Positions 35,330-47,274 of a DNA stretch of 64,000 nucleotides are shown here, piece after piece. The position numbers and the translations under genes were made by a program. Origin of the DNA: Euonymus europaeus (lineage: Eukaryota; Streptophyta; Magnoliopsida; Celastrales; Celastraceae). Below the pieces are notes generated by a model. The model was not told the DNA's origin. It made no database searches and saw only the letters and a list, made by a program, of their open reading frames with translations. How positions within the stretch are numbered: the stretch's first letter is position 1; the number at the start of each line of letters is the position of its first letter. The stretch spans positions 5,617,544 to 5,681,543 of the forward strand of contig OY756968.1 in the NCBI GenBank assembly GCA_963580455.1, written 5' to 3'.

Positions 35330-35960
35330 TGAGGACACCGGTATGGTGCCTACCAAACAAGCTTGAGCGTGAGAATTAGTATGGAGTTTGTAGACAAAGT
35401 TGAAAGGTAAATGACGTGCGGATGATGTATGTGATGATGTAAGAGTTATTTTTAGAGAGATAAGTAGGTGGAACAAAAAAAGGATCCCTTTAATGTGCAT
35501 TTTTGGGGTATTTATAGACAATTGTAAGTTATGTGAAAATACTAAACTACCCTAACTTAAGCCGCCTTATATTAAAAGTCACATTGTCATATTCGTCGTA
35601 CAGAAATAAAAGACTTAAGTAACCAAACTAATTATTATATTGATAAATAATTGTCGTACTGATTTATTTGTACCACTTACTATGGTACCAATAAAATGAT
35701 TTATAATGCTAATTGTTAACTGTTGTACTATTAAAGTTGGTGACAGTCGTACCAATTATTATAGCATGTATGTATGCTAAAGTTAAATCAAAATAAATTT
35801 ACTTGGACCACTCGTTAGTGTCGAGCCGATTATGTCGTACCAATGCCTTATAACCTAGGCCTATGAACTACATAATTTGTTAAAACATATGATGGGTTGT
35901 GGCCCAATATATGACGTAAACATGACTCTAAAGGTAACATCACAATTTTACACCATAAAA
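35330..35960 (-). repeat. 3' LTR of the gypsy element, truncated
   Basis: This matches 46229-46789 (shared GGTGCCTACCAAA, TTGTAGACAAAGTTGAAAGG, GGTACCAATAAAAT, GGCCCAATATATGACGTAAA). It has about 75 bp near 35830-35905 that the other LTR lacks. The distal end corresponding to 46127-46228 is absent. A purine-rich tract on the minus strand (AGAGTGGGGA, about 35967-35976) lies just inside, as expected for the polypurine primer. Confidence 0.85.
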
Positions 35961-36790
35961 AAAGTCCCCACTCTGTAAGTCGAGCGAAGCTAATCTTACA
36001 GTGGAAATAATGAAAAAACATCTCAAATGTTACCTGAAGACTTCATGCTTTAAGTTTCCGTACGGTTGAAGATTCATGCTTTTGAACTAATGTCGAGTGA
36101 ACTTTTTTGTTGTACTAATATGTTAATAGATATTGATTTCTTTCCGAGCGGACTTGTCTTGCGAGTAGACTCACAGGTCGAGCGGACTCGAATATGTTAA
36201 TAGATATTGTTTTCTTTCCGAGCGGACTCGTCTTACGAGTAGACTCACAGGTCGAGCAGACTCGAATTTACAGTGGTACCGTGCTTCCGATGGTACACCG
36301 GGTGGGGCGATCATTCAGTTTTTGATTGAGCATCTAGTGCAGAGCGGATTCGCAGTAGAACGATTATAAACCAATAAGTCGCATGAAGTTCCAAAATGTG
36401 TCGTACGGATCAAAGGGGATCAAATACCAGTCGTTCCTATATATCATATATTGAAGGCAAAGCTCACCTTTGGCTTTTGCTTTATCCTCACTTTTTCTTT
36501 GAATTCTCTCTCTTACGTTCTTGGCTTCGTTCGAATCCTCACAGTGCTAAAGGTATATTTTTGTTGGATCTTTATTTTGTTTTTATAGTTTCTTGGATTT
36601 TGGTGATGAATTTTGATGTTTTGTACTATGATTTTTTGTTTGTTCTTCATATGTTCATACATGTTCTTGGTTAAATATAGATTTTTGATCTTGATTTTCA
36701 TTATGTTTTTTGTTACTTTTTGTTTGTCAAAAAATAGAGTTTTTGATCTTATAATTGTTCTAGATTTGTGTTCGATTCTATTTGGGGAAG

Positions 36791-38620
36791 ATGGATGAGC
36801 ATTCTTCTAGGCTTAGTCGTACGAATTCTCAAAGTAAATAAGGGGTGGTTGTTTGGCAAGAAAAAAGATGAGATGAAAATTAGTAGCCATGTAGATCTTG
36901 AGTCGAACAACAATTATGAGGAAGTTGGTCCCACTAATTTAGACAACACCGAGGATTTTGCATATTCTGTAGCTCGACCTATTCGGTTTATCAAAGAGGA
37001 AACTAGTTTACCTTCGTCTAGCGATTGGCTCCCAAGAGGTGAACGAACCGACTTTATCATGTCCCATAACCCTAAGAGTGTTATAGGTGTTGAGAACTTA
37101 AACTTTATTAGGCAGGTATACCGGATTCGTAATGAAGTTAACATGGAAGTTCTGAGAGATGAATACACGGCTGATATGGTCGTACCGGGTTGGGTGTCTT
37201 TTTTTGAGTTGTCTCTATCGTTTTGTTTGAGATTTCCTCTACCAAAATTTATATGTAGTGTTTTTGAGTGGTTTGGCATATCGCCTAGCCAATTGATGTC
37301 GAACAGTTGGAGATTGCTTTTTAGTACAATTGAGTTGATACGAAAGCATAACTTAAAATTTCATTTGGCGGATCTTTTTTATTCGTACTACTTAAAGCCA
37401 GTGGTCGAAGATTCTTTGAGGTACGTGTTGCAGTTGCGTCCGAGAAGAGAGGTATGAATGGAATATAAGACTTCCAACGACTGGGGATGAAAATCTACTT
37501 TCTTTTATGTAAAAGCAGATTTTTTGTTTGGTGGAGAACGAGGGATTCCAAGCCATTGGTGCCATGCGCGTAAATCTTATTTTTGGAATTTTTATATTTT
37601 CATCTTACACTGAAACTTATGTTTCTATTTCATAGGTAATATCGGTACGAAATATCCTGAGGTTTCCTAAGAACCAAAGAAGAGAGTGTCGAGGATCGTT
37701 CAGAGGCGAGAAGGGTGGTGGGTTCTACTTACAAAAAAGGTACCTCAACTTATTTCAGTCGAACGAAAATATTAGTTTATGTCGTACGATTATTACTATT
37801 ATTTTTTGTTATTATTATTATTATTATTATTTTGTTGTGCTAATGTATTTTCATTGTGCCAGGAGCAATCATTCCCTATAACCTGGCGGAAGATTGGTTT
37901 ACTCGTAGAGCGGCTAAGCTGGCTGCAAAGAAGGGTGGAACGGATGAAGCTGATGGTGTGGGTTCGAGTGATCCTCCTAGAGTTCCAGAAAAAAGCAAGG
38001 ACCTATGAAGCCCGTCATTCCTAGGAAAAGATTAAAGCCTCTTGGTGGAAAGAGAAAGCGTACCGAAGAAATTGGCGTTGATCTCACTGAACGACTGGAA
38101 TCCATCCTAGCCGAAATCCCAATTAATGGCTCAGTGTTCTCAGACCCTCAGGTACTGAAGGATATGGATTTAGAAAAACTTGTTCTGAAAGAAGATAGAT
38201 AATATTTGGATAAGTTGGGAGATTTAGGTTCATCCGATGCACTGATCGGTTCCCTTTATCAGGTAATTATGTTTCGTACGATTAATTTTTTTTTTTATTG
38301 TCGTGCGAACTTATTTAAAAATAAATTTTCCTTTGCAGAGTTTGGAGGCAGCTATCCACATTGTTTCCAAGTTTTATTATGCTTGGGAAGAGTCTACTTC
38401 AAAAGACAGGCTCGTTCATGCGGCAAAAAGGAACGAAGAGAGAGCCAAGAAAAAGGCGAACGACGTGGAGGCCCATTTTGCTGATCTGGACAATAAGGTT
38501 TTGGTTGCTAAAGAGAAGTTCAATAATGCAACACGCACAATAGAAGAGTTGAAGTCTAAAAACGTATGACTAAGAGAAGAGTCCGCACGACTTAGAGAAG
38601 AGTATGAACGAAAAATTAAA
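36791..38620 (+). pseudogene. Antisense ORF of the gypsy element (Transposase_28-like)
   Basis: This frame runs opposite to gag-pol, between integrase and 3' LTR. A start at 36791 gives MDEHSSRLSRTNSQSK and is broken by a frameshift. The long open part to 37452 contains FPLPKFICSVFEWFGISPSQ and MSNSWRLLF, the hallmark of the Pfam family called 'putative gypsy type transposon' (PF04195, recalled). It ends at a GAGAG|GTATGA donor. Later pieces follow acceptors: 37862 on (AEDWFTRRAAKLAAKKGGTD), 38008-38202 (KRLKPLGGKRKRTEEIGVDL), and 38338-38570, a charged coiled-coil (RNEERAKKKANDVEAHFADL). It thus looks like a multi-exon gene with its own direction. The biochemical role of these proteins is unknown. 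Confidence 0.65.
37809..37831. repeat. (ATT)n microsatellite
   Basis: A run of seven or more ATT units inside a probable intron of the antisense reading frame. Confidence 0.85.
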
Positions 38621-41046
38621 GATATGTAATCTGAAGTCGATGATGCTTTTTGATGATGCAACTCTTATGGCTTGTGCGACTCTAATGGGAGAGTATAAAG
38701 AACATAAAGGGGAGAATTGGAATTCTAAAGAGGAAATTAAAAAATGGGAGATAATTCAAGAAGAAATTGAGAGGTCAAAGGGGATCTTTGTTGCGTGATC
38801 GTTTTCGGGTGCGACTCCGACTCAGGAGGATATTTTTGATCAGCTGAACCATAATTTTAATACGGACATTAATCCAGAAAACGTCAATCTGGATGATTGA
38901 CGAGCATGCTACGAACTGTACGAGTCTATCTTAAAGGGTGGATATTAAATTTTGAACTTTTTTTTTGGGGTACGACTTTGTTCGTAGTGTGCTTCGGCTC
39001 GTTACTTTTAATCTCCTATTTTGATTTTAGTTTGATATTTTATTCGAACAATTATTGGTCATGTAATCTTTAGGTTCTTTCGATTTACAACATTTTAATT
39101 ATTTGTCATAATTTTGTGCAGTTTATGATTTAATAGTGTGTTCGTATGACATTTTTCGATAAAAGAAAAAATATTAATGACTTGTTACAATACACTACTA
39201 ATGGACAACCATACGTTTTACACTAAAGAATGTTACTTTGGTGCTAAATTGGTTTTTTTATATATATGAGATTTGTCTTAATATCGTTTGGTTTGATCTC
39301 ACAACTATCCATTTTTGGATGTTTCGAACGGTTTGCGGTTGCTAGTTTCGTACGAAAAAATAAGTTAGAAAAGGTGAAATATAGTTTTAAATGATAAGAT
39401 TTTTGTGTTAGCAAACCGTAAGACTTATTCTCGAACTAAACAGTACAACTTTTGTAATCTACGATCGTAGGACTTGTGCCACACGATACTACTCTAGTAC
39501 ACTTCTATACGAATATAGGGTCGTATGGCTTATTAGATCGACAGGCTAGCCAACTATTCGTTGTATCCTTAACAAGAGTCGTACCACCCCGCCAATTCAT
39601 CTAGGCTATATGGAGCCGTACGAACGACTGAGCCCATAATGTTCTCGCCTTCTACTATGTAATTATTTCCTGGCTCAACAGTAGGCCCGACTGCTGTTAA
39701 AGTAGTGGTTTGTCCTCCTAGTGGTTCGGTTAGTTTAATCAAAAAATTGAGTTTGTGCATGATTTGTTTCAATTCTTTCTCCTTGGCTTCAACTCATTTT
39801 TGCATCCTCTCCATCTCTTCAAGTATACGCGCATGGTCATACCTAGAGAGTGTATCCATTGGATGGGGATATGCTTGGGTTAGACAAACATGGATAGGCT
39901 ATTTTCTAAAGAGACTTCAAAACCTTTCCTCGTAAAAGGGTTATATAGACTTAGAGACCGATATGATATAAATGGGTTTGTTTTTTGTAACTATGAGGTG
40001 TCACTATTTGTTTTTTCGGTGATGCTAATTCATGAAAAGGTTCATATCACGGGGCATATTAAGATGGTGGTTTTATGACACCTGGTTTAACCCGTATAGT
40101 ATGAATCGCACTGGCTTTATAAGATAGGGATAAGATTCCACGATGGAGTAAGATAGGATTTTATAACTATAGATACGCTTTCTACATATTTAACGTGATG
40201 TCCACCAAGATCATATAGCACTCAGTTTCCATGATAGAGTATGATGTCGTGCACGTTGATCTCGAGCGCAGTGAGCAACATTGTATTCATCTAGGTAACC
40301 TGCACTTTGCATTCGACTTACTTCTTCACGCAAATTCACACATGCACCTGTCGTATGGCTGTGAAATTCGCACCACTTTCACATATCACGACGGTTATGA
40401 TTTTCTTGCATTGTCGGAACGTTCCTACAGTTGTGGTCTGGGAAGGAATTGGATGTTTCACCAGTAAAGTCCACATGTGGTACAAAGTTACCGAAGGAGT
40501 CGGAAGTGGCCGGGTCCTCTGAAGGGTATTGCCACTCTGGGTGATCTAGCCCGATTTGGTAGAGACGTCTAGGAGGCATTTTGGTGTGTACCATTTGTGG
40601 ATGGAGGTAGGTTTATTTATAATATGAAATAGCTCGGTCAGATCAAGTTCCGATGCGGTGTAGATAAACTTGATCGGATCAAGTTTCAATGTGATGAAGA
40701 TAAGTACCTTAGATATTTTCTCTTTATTGTCACATTGAAATGCGGGCTTGAAGACAAATTAGTTAGATGTTGTTGAACGATATTTACACTAAAAATCGTA
40801 CGAATTTTAGAAGAAAATTTTTTTCAAGTGGAAGGCATTCCGACTCTTCTTCAAGTCAAGTCCAACACGATCCTAAAGCTTGTAAGCTTCTTATCCTATT
40901 ACTTCGGTAATGCGGTATGGGCCCTCCTAGGTCGCACCGAGTTTTCCATGTTTTTGAATCCAGGTGCTTGGGAGTACTTTGCGGAGTACCCAATCTGCTT
41001 TGTCAAAAGATCGACTTCTTACTTGCTGATTATAATGTCGAGCGGC

Positions 41047-41906
41047 TTAAAGCTGATATGCTGTGTTTTTTATTTGAGCCTTATCGCGTAGCTCATCGAT
41101 CGTATCGAGGCTATCTTGTAAGGCCTTGTTATTGGTGTTTTCATGAGCCCCTATAAATCGAACCGATGGTAACCATACTTTAGCTGGTATTACTGCCTCA
41201 ATGTCGTACACAAGAGAGAATGGCGTTTCTCTAGTTGAACCTCTGTTGGTCGTGCGATAAGACCAAAATACGTCGGCAACTCTTCCGCCCATCTCCCTTT
41301 TGCGTCTCCTAATCTTCTTTTTAACATTTCAAGTATGATTTTGTTTGATGATTTAGCTTGGCCGTTCGACTTTGGGTAGTACGGAGTTGAGAGGTTACAC
41401 TTAATATGCCACTTTGCACAGAAATCCTAAAAATGATGACTCAAAAATTGTGATCCATTGTCTGTCACGATCTCTTGAGGGACTCCAAACCGTCATATAA
41501 TATTCTTCCATATAAAAGATTTGACTTCGGTGTCACGAATTTGATGGAACGACTCCGCCTCAATCCATTTGGTGAAATAGTCTGTTAGCACTAGTACGTA
41601 CAACTTTTGTCCTGGTGCCTTTGGCATTGGACCAATGATATTCATTTTCCATTTCATAAAGGGCCATGGAATCATGTGATAATGTAGTATCTCAGGTGGG
41701 GTGTGGGAAACAGACAAATGGTATTGAGATTTGTCGCATCGTTTAGCATATTCCCTTGCATCATGTCTTAATGTCGGCCAATAGTATCCCATTAATAGAA
41801 CTTTTCTTGCCAAGCTCCTTTCGGCGGAATGATTCCCATTGTGTCTAGCATGAAATTCAGCTAAAACATCTTCTACTTGGTCACTCGTGACACACCTTAA
41901 TAGCAA
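41047..41906 (-). pseudogene. Gypsy integrase, broken
   Basis: From 41906 the frame has the N-terminal zinc-binding part (HARHNGNHSAERSLARKVLL, then GYYWPTLRHDAREYAKRCD). The start of the catalytic core follows (LTDYFTKWIEAE, with the first Asp of DDE). The frame breaks near 41493, and 41292-41047 carries the C-terminal part (RVADVFWSYRTTNRGSTRET). Several interruptions make it inactive. It would insert the element's DNA copy into the genome. Confidence 0.85.
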
Positions 41907-42299
41907 CCCACTATATGATCGTTTGTATAGCCAGTTTTGAAATATTATGAATCGAGCTGATGTGGCTTGGATTTTTTTGGATTGCTTTTTTTCGTTTGGT
42001 AACGTTATCCTTTAGGTACAATATTATGGAGGCCATCCATCGATCTGGTACGTAGTCTAAGCATAACTCCAAAATCTCCTTGCTTTTATCAACTGTGGGC
42101 TATTGCAGATAGACTATGGGGATACTGACTGACCCCGATTCTTGAATAGAAGATCCAAGTTTGGCCAATGCATCTGGTTCAGAATTTTCGCTATGCGAAA
42201 TATGTCGTACCGAAAATTCTTCAAACTCACTCTTTAATCATTTGACCTCACTTAGATATGCTATCATCTTCATATCCTTTGCTTGGTAGGTTTCTTCAA

Positions 42300-43127
42300 A
42301 TTGATTTACTATGAGTTGTGAGTCGGAACGAACTAAAATCCGTCGTGTTTTCATCTCAGAAGCTAAAGTCAGTCCTGCAATTAAAGCCTCATATTCTGCT
42401 TTGTTGTTCGTCATACGAAATTCACAACGTATAGATCTTCGAATAATGCATCCTTCTGGTGTACTTAGGACTATTCCTAAGCCACTTCCTTTTGTATTTC
42501 TCGCTCAGTCCACAGATAAGCACCAAATTCCATCACTTGATATATTCATACAATCTAGTTCGTCTTGCGCTTCAATTAATATGGACGGGGTGTAGTCTAT
42601 GATAAAATCTGCAAGCACCTAAGATTTGATCGTGTTTCTGGGTTGGTAGATTAGGTCGTGCTCATTCAATTCGACAGCCTATTTAGTTTGTCTTTTTGAA
42701 ATATCTGGGTGATGTAGCATATTTTTCAAAGGAAACGAAGTAACAACTTTTATTGTATAGGCTTGGAAATATGGATGGAGTTTCCGTGCGGCCATTACTA
42801 GCACAAGAGCTAGCTTTTCAAAATGAGTGTAGCGGGTCTCCACATCGAGCAAAGTCTTGCTGACATAATACACCGGGTGCTGAACTTTCTCTTCTTTGAT
42901 GAGAACGGCGCTGACCGCAGTTTCAGATACAGCAAGATATAAAACAGAGTTTCTCCGTTTGCTAGTAGAGGGGGAGAAACCACATATATTTTCAGCTTTT
43001 GAAGTGCGTCCTCACATTCACTTTTCCATGAGAAATATTTTGTTCGACGTAATGTTGAAAGGAATGTACGACTAATATCGGATGACCTTGCGATGAATCT
43101 GCTGAGAGCCACCATTTTTTCAGCCAA
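42300..43127 (-). pseudogene. Gypsy RNase H region, broken
   Basis: Pieces in more than one frame include FSWKSECEDALQKLK, the YYVSKTL...ETRYTHFEKLAL block and PYFQAYTIKVVTSFPLKNML. These are the usual linker and RNase H core of Ty3/gypsy polymerases. Frame changes and stops separate them. A later stretch near 42300-42600 should hold a second RNase H-like portion, whose complement gives a spurious plus-strand frame. Confidence 0.75.
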
Positions 43128-43205
43128 CCTTTGAACATCTTTGGCGCACTTAGGCGATGAAATGCTTATTATTGAACTAATCTAGGTTGGATCTTCCTCT
43201 ATGCC

Positions 43206-44031
43206 TCATTGAGTGACTAAGTACTCTAAGAATTTTCCCGAAGAGACTCCAAATGAACATTTCGTTGGGTTCAACTTCATTCTGTACAACGTCAACATGT
43301 CAAACGCCTGTCTCAGGTGTTCTAAATGATCTCTTGTCACCAAAAATTTTACTAACATGTCGTCTATATATACTTCCATGGTTTTTCCCAGCATACTAGC
43401 AAAAACTCTGGTGTTGAACCGCTGGAATGTCACACCAGCATTTTTTAATCCAAATGGCATGACCTTGAAGCAAAATATCCCTCTTTCAGTAATGAACGAT
43501 GTTTTTTAATCTCTTTTAGCATTTCTTGGTCGTTCGGATGTAATAATATTTGGTAGTACCCAGAGAATGCGTCCATGAAGCTAAGTAACTCGTGTCCAGC
43601 TGTTACGTCTACCAATGAATCGATATGGGGTAAAGGAAATGAGTCTTTGGACATGCTTCATTTAAGTCAGTAAAGTCTATACATACCCTCCATTTACCGT
43701 TCTTCTTTCGTACGAGCACAACGTTAGCAAGCTAGTCGGGATAGCTAACTTCCCTAATAAAGCCAATGTTGAACAGTTTCTGCACTTCCTCATTGATAAC
43801 TTGGTTCCTTTTAGGAGCAAACTTTCTTCTCTTCTGTTTCACCGGTGGGAGGTTTGAATCAATTTTGAGTTGATGCACGACTACGGTCGGATTGACACCC
43901 ACCAAATCCGTATGATCCCAGGGGAAACAATCTTGTCTTTGTCTCAAGAATTCGATCAACAAAATTTTTAACTTGCTCTGAAGTCGGGTACCGATAAACA
44001 CCTTACTATTGGGTAGATTTAAGTCTAACAC
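43206..44031 (-). pseudogene. Gypsy reverse transcriptase, broken
   Basis: The part at 44031-43732 ends in FIREVSYPD followed by TAG, where plant relatives have Trp. The reading then continues with VVLVRKKNGKWRVCIDFTDL, shifts frame, and goes on as FPLPHIDSLVD with LLSFMDAFSGYYQI (motif A). Further on lie MPFGLKNAG and the catalytic VYIDDMLVK (YIDD). All core blocks are present but not in one frame. Confidence 0.9.
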
Positions 44032-44348
44032 TATTTCATCTAGTTCTTCTACCTTTGGTTTGACGGTCGGTGATATGGGTACCGTCTGCTGTAATTGCTA
44101 TACCGATTGTTTCCTTTCCCTCAGCTCCATTTTGTAGCATTCTCGAGACGATGATTGGTCAGTTCTAATTTCTTTAACTCCGTCTTTCATAGGGAATCGT
44201 ATGACTTGGTGGTAAGTTGAGGGTACCGCCCTCATTTCATGTTTTCATGGTCGTCCCAAAATTGCATTATATGATGATAGGGAGTCTATCACGGAGAATA
44301 TTGTATATACATTTCCCCCTTTAGCCAGCACGGGAAGAGATATCTCGC

Positions 44349-44756
44349 CTATCGTATGCTTCTTCTCCCAACTAAAACCAACAAGTATACTTGCTTTCTC
44401 ACAAATTGGTGTTGTTTCAAGTTCATTTCATCCAAAGCACTTAGAAAAAGAACGTTGGCTAAATTTCCATCAGCTATAAGGACTCTTTTTATGAGGATAT
44501 TGGCAATCAGAATGGATATGACCAAGCCATCGTGATATGGGTGTAGTAGGTTCGCAGCATCTGAATCCTGGAACGATATGACCAGATCTGTTGGTATTAT
44601 CGAGCTTGAAATGCGAACTGTGCGATTCTCTAGAATATGGGCTTCTCGAGCGTGTTTTCTCACGACTGAATAAGTTATTCCGCTGATCTCAGAGCCCCCC
44701 GATATCATGTTTACCACTTTGTCATACAGCGGTGTCACACTACGTTCTCTATTCAC
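44349..44756 (-). pseudogene. Gypsy gag-pro junction and protease region
   Basis: The frame contains VNMISGGSE near its start and VLIADGNLANVLFLSALDEM. The second aligns with the retropepsin block of plant gypsy elements (usually VDxGSSAxVLF), here with the catalytic D-S/T-G replaced by DGN, so the protease is dead. Confidence 0.65.
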
Positions 44757-45198
44757 TCTCTGGTCTACGGTAGTTCTTTCTTTTTCGGTTAAGAGATCCT
44801 TTAAATGACCTTTCTTAAGCAGTTCGAGAACTTCTTAGCGGAGACCTCGACAATCTTTTGTGTCGTGCCCATGATTACTATAGAAGTCGCACCACTTTGT
44901 GAGATTATGTTAATCTGTGTCGTTCTTCACTCGTTCAGGCCATTGAACATTCTTACCCATTCTCTTTAAAATTGCAACTACTTCCTTTGGTTCCATATGT
45001 ATCGACTCCTAGACTGTAGCAATTTTCGTTGGTTGATTTCTATTATGTAAATTATTACGATTTGGTGCTCTTCCTACTGATCGAATGGCATGATCATTAC
45101 TACGTCTGTCATTTGGCACGACAAAGAGAATCTTCGAAAGTTTTACAATCCATCTCCAAGAGTCGTTCATATAAGGCACTATCAGCTAATAATCCACT

Positions 45199-46067
45199 TC
45201 AAAAAGCTCTTAGCGCCATTTCATCATTGTAGTTTGGAATTTTTGCCTTTTCATCTTTAAAGCGGTGTACGTATGACCGTAATTGTTCTGTGCATCCTTG
45301 GATGATCTCATATAATTCTTCAGAATTTCTAGGTAATTTGTGACTGCTGACGCTTTGACTTATGAATAAGTCTGTTAGCTCTGCAAACGAGTCTATCTTT
45401 CTGTCCAGTAACCCAATATACCACCTTAGTGGTGCCCCTGCCATGGTAGCTCCAAAACTTCGGCACATGCAAGATTCCAAAAAACTAGGGGGTACAGAAG
45501 ACCTAGCCACTCGTTGCCTAAATTGATTGGCATGGTCTTCCGGATCACCCTTTCCAGAACATGGTGCTATGGATGGTATGGTGTATTTCCTTGGTATCTC
45601 GACTGTAGAAATACGGTCATTAAATGACGATTTTAAGTAGTTGTCCAGTGGGGTTTTCGTGATTGGAGGAGGCACCCCTAGTACCGTAGTCATCCATGCT
45701 TTTATTGCTTCTAACTCCTTCCATAGAGCCGGACCTGAGTTTATGTCCAATGTGTTGTTATGAGACGTATGGTTGGAGTCGTGCCGTCATACGGACGCAT
45801 TCCGAATATCGCGTGTTGACTTGATTCTCAAAGTCCGTTGTTGGAAGGATATCTTATTGGTTCGACATTCCCAAGGGGATTCGAAGGTGTTTGATTCATG
45901 AAATGGTCGACTTGGGATTTTAACCGTATGTTTTCCATCTCAATCGTCTTAAATTGATCATCCCGTCTTCTACTTTGTTCTAGGTAGTATTCATCACGTT
46001 CTTTTAATTGCTGCTGAAGTTGAGACAACTGAATTGTAAGGTGAGAATCATGTGATTCAGACTCCAT
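45199..46067 (-). pseudogene. Gypsy gag, broken
   Basis: The start is taken at 46067 (MESESHDSHL). A coiled-coil (QLSQLQQQLKERDEYYLEQS) follows, then a stop near 45828. The next frame, 45750-45199, holds the capsid-like part with YTIPSIAPCSGKGDPEDHAN, RWYIGLL and the ELTDLFISQ block typical of plant retrotransposon gag. The frame break prevents a full product. Confidence 0.8.
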
Positions 46068-46102
46068 CGATACCAATTTAGTATTGGCTAGTTTCGTTGC
46101 GT

Positions 46103-46120
46103 TTCCCACAGATGGCGCCA
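46103..46120 (-). other. Primer-binding site of the gypsy element
   Basis: On the minus strand TGGCGCCATCTGTGGGAA lies a few bases inside the 5' LTR. It begins with TGG, the complement of a tRNA CCA end. This site fixes the inner border of the 5' LTR near 46127. Confidence 0.7.
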
Positions 46121-46126
46121 AATTAT

Positions 46127-46789
46127 TGGGGCAAATTTTCCAACAATCAAGGTCAACAGTTGACCGTGTTGCAAGATGACGTCAAGCTCCTGCTTAGAAA
46201 GAAAAGTGGTCGTACGGACTAGTTCAACTGGGAACACCAATATGGTGCCTACCAAAGAAGCTCGAGTGTGAGAATTAGTATGAAGTTTGTAGACAAAGTT
46301 GAAAGGTAAATGACGTGCGGATGATGTAAGAGAGTTATTTTTAGAGAGATAAGTAGGTGGAACAGAAAAATGATCCCTTTAATGTTCATTTTTGGGGTAT
46401 TTATAAACAATTATAAGTTACGTGAAAATACTAAACTACCCTAACTTAAGCCGCCTTATATTAAAAGTCGTACTGTCATATTCGTCGTACGGGAATAAAA
46501 GACTTGAGTAACCAAACCAATTATTAGATTGATAAATAATGGTCGTACTGATTTGTTTGTACCACTTACTATGGTACCAATAAAATAATTTATAATGCTA
46601 ATTGTTAACTGTTGTACTATTAAAGTTGGTGACAGTTGTACCAATTATTAGAGCATGTATGTATGCAAAAGTTAAATCAAAATAAATTTACTTAGACCAC
46701 TCGTTAGTGTCGATGGGTCGTGGCCCAATATATGACGTAAACATAACTAAAAAGATAACATCATAACATCACAATTTTTAACCATAACA
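46127..46789 (-). repeat. 5' LTR of the gypsy element
   Basis: It begins TGTTATGG on the minus strand (plus 46789) and ends GCCCCA just before the primer-binding site, so it is about 663 bp. From 46229 to 46789 it aligns with 35330-35960, apart from about 75 bp missing here near 46714. Confidence 0.75.
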
Positions 46790-47274
46790 GTTTTACGTTG
46801 CCGCCTTTTCGACAGTGGAGGGGATGGATGCGCCACCGAGGTAGAGTCTCGAGACTGTTACCTCAACATGTATACGGAGAGAAGCCCAACAAGGTTGACC
46901 CAAACAAGTAGCGACTATCAAAGAGACTGAATTGTGCGCTTTCCAATGAACTTTTGTCTGACCTAAACAAGCAACATCTCAGTCTCTTTGATTTCAGCAT
47001 TCGTGCAGCTCAACGTTCTTTAAATGATCGTCTTTCTTTGAGGCAGACTTGAATGCTTATTGCTTGACTGGTTAGATAGGGTTGATGGTGAGGAGCCAAG
47101 GCACAGAGACAATTAGAAGAAAACAACGAAGCCAAGGCTGAGCATGGTGAACTAGAGCAGAGAAACAGTGCAGATGATAGGGACAATTGGGGTGGTATAA
47201 ACGTTGCATTTTTGAAAAATTTGAGGGGTGAACTTGGCAATCAAAGGGTGTCAATAGTGCTCATCCTAAGTTTA

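Larger units (their letters stand above)
35330..46789 (-). mobile_element. Degenerate Ty3/gypsy (Tat-like) LTR retrotransposon
   Basis: Minus-strand order: 5' LTR, primer-binding site, gag, protease, reverse transcriptase, RNase H, integrase, then about 5 kb with an antisense reading frame, and a 3' LTR. The protein parts are split by stop codons and frameshifts, so the element is dead. The order RT-RNase H-integrase is that of Ty3/gypsy. A long region between integrase and 3' LTR with an extra antisense frame is known for the plant Tat lineage. The two LTRs differ by many substitutions and by indels, so insertion was not recent. No target duplication is seen, in line with the missing end of the 3' LTR. 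Confidence 0.9.
35169..47265. mobile_element. Mutator-like element, now holding a nested gypsy element
   Basis: The left end reads GATGAGCACTATTGGCACCC. The right end in reverse complement reads GATGAGCACTATTGACACCC. The 20 terminal bases thus differ at one position. Outside the ends lie CCAAGTTTA (35160-35168) and CTAAGTTTA (47266-47274), a 9-bp target duplication with one mismatch, which is the duplication length of Mutator-like elements. Once the retrotransposon is removed, only about 160 bp on the left and 475 bp on the right remain, and neither encodes a transposase. The host element was therefore small and non-autonomous, and the retrotransposon entered it later. Confidence 0.75.

Noticed and set aside
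36914..37279. 121-codon minus frame in the 3' part of the gypsy element
   Set aside because: It is the complement of the antisense reading frame, whose plus-strand protein has the recognisable family motif.
42311..42595. 94-codon plus frame
   Set aside because: It lies opposite the gypsy RNase H region and reflects the complement of that sequence.
45828..46121. Gag start at 46121 (APSVGNATK)
   Set aside because: That position is TTG and overlaps the primer-binding site. The first real ATG is at 46067.
46790..46794. Search for a 5-bp target duplication around the gypsy element
   Set aside because: GTTTT on the right does not match TCAAA on the left. The left LTR has lost its end, so none is expected.
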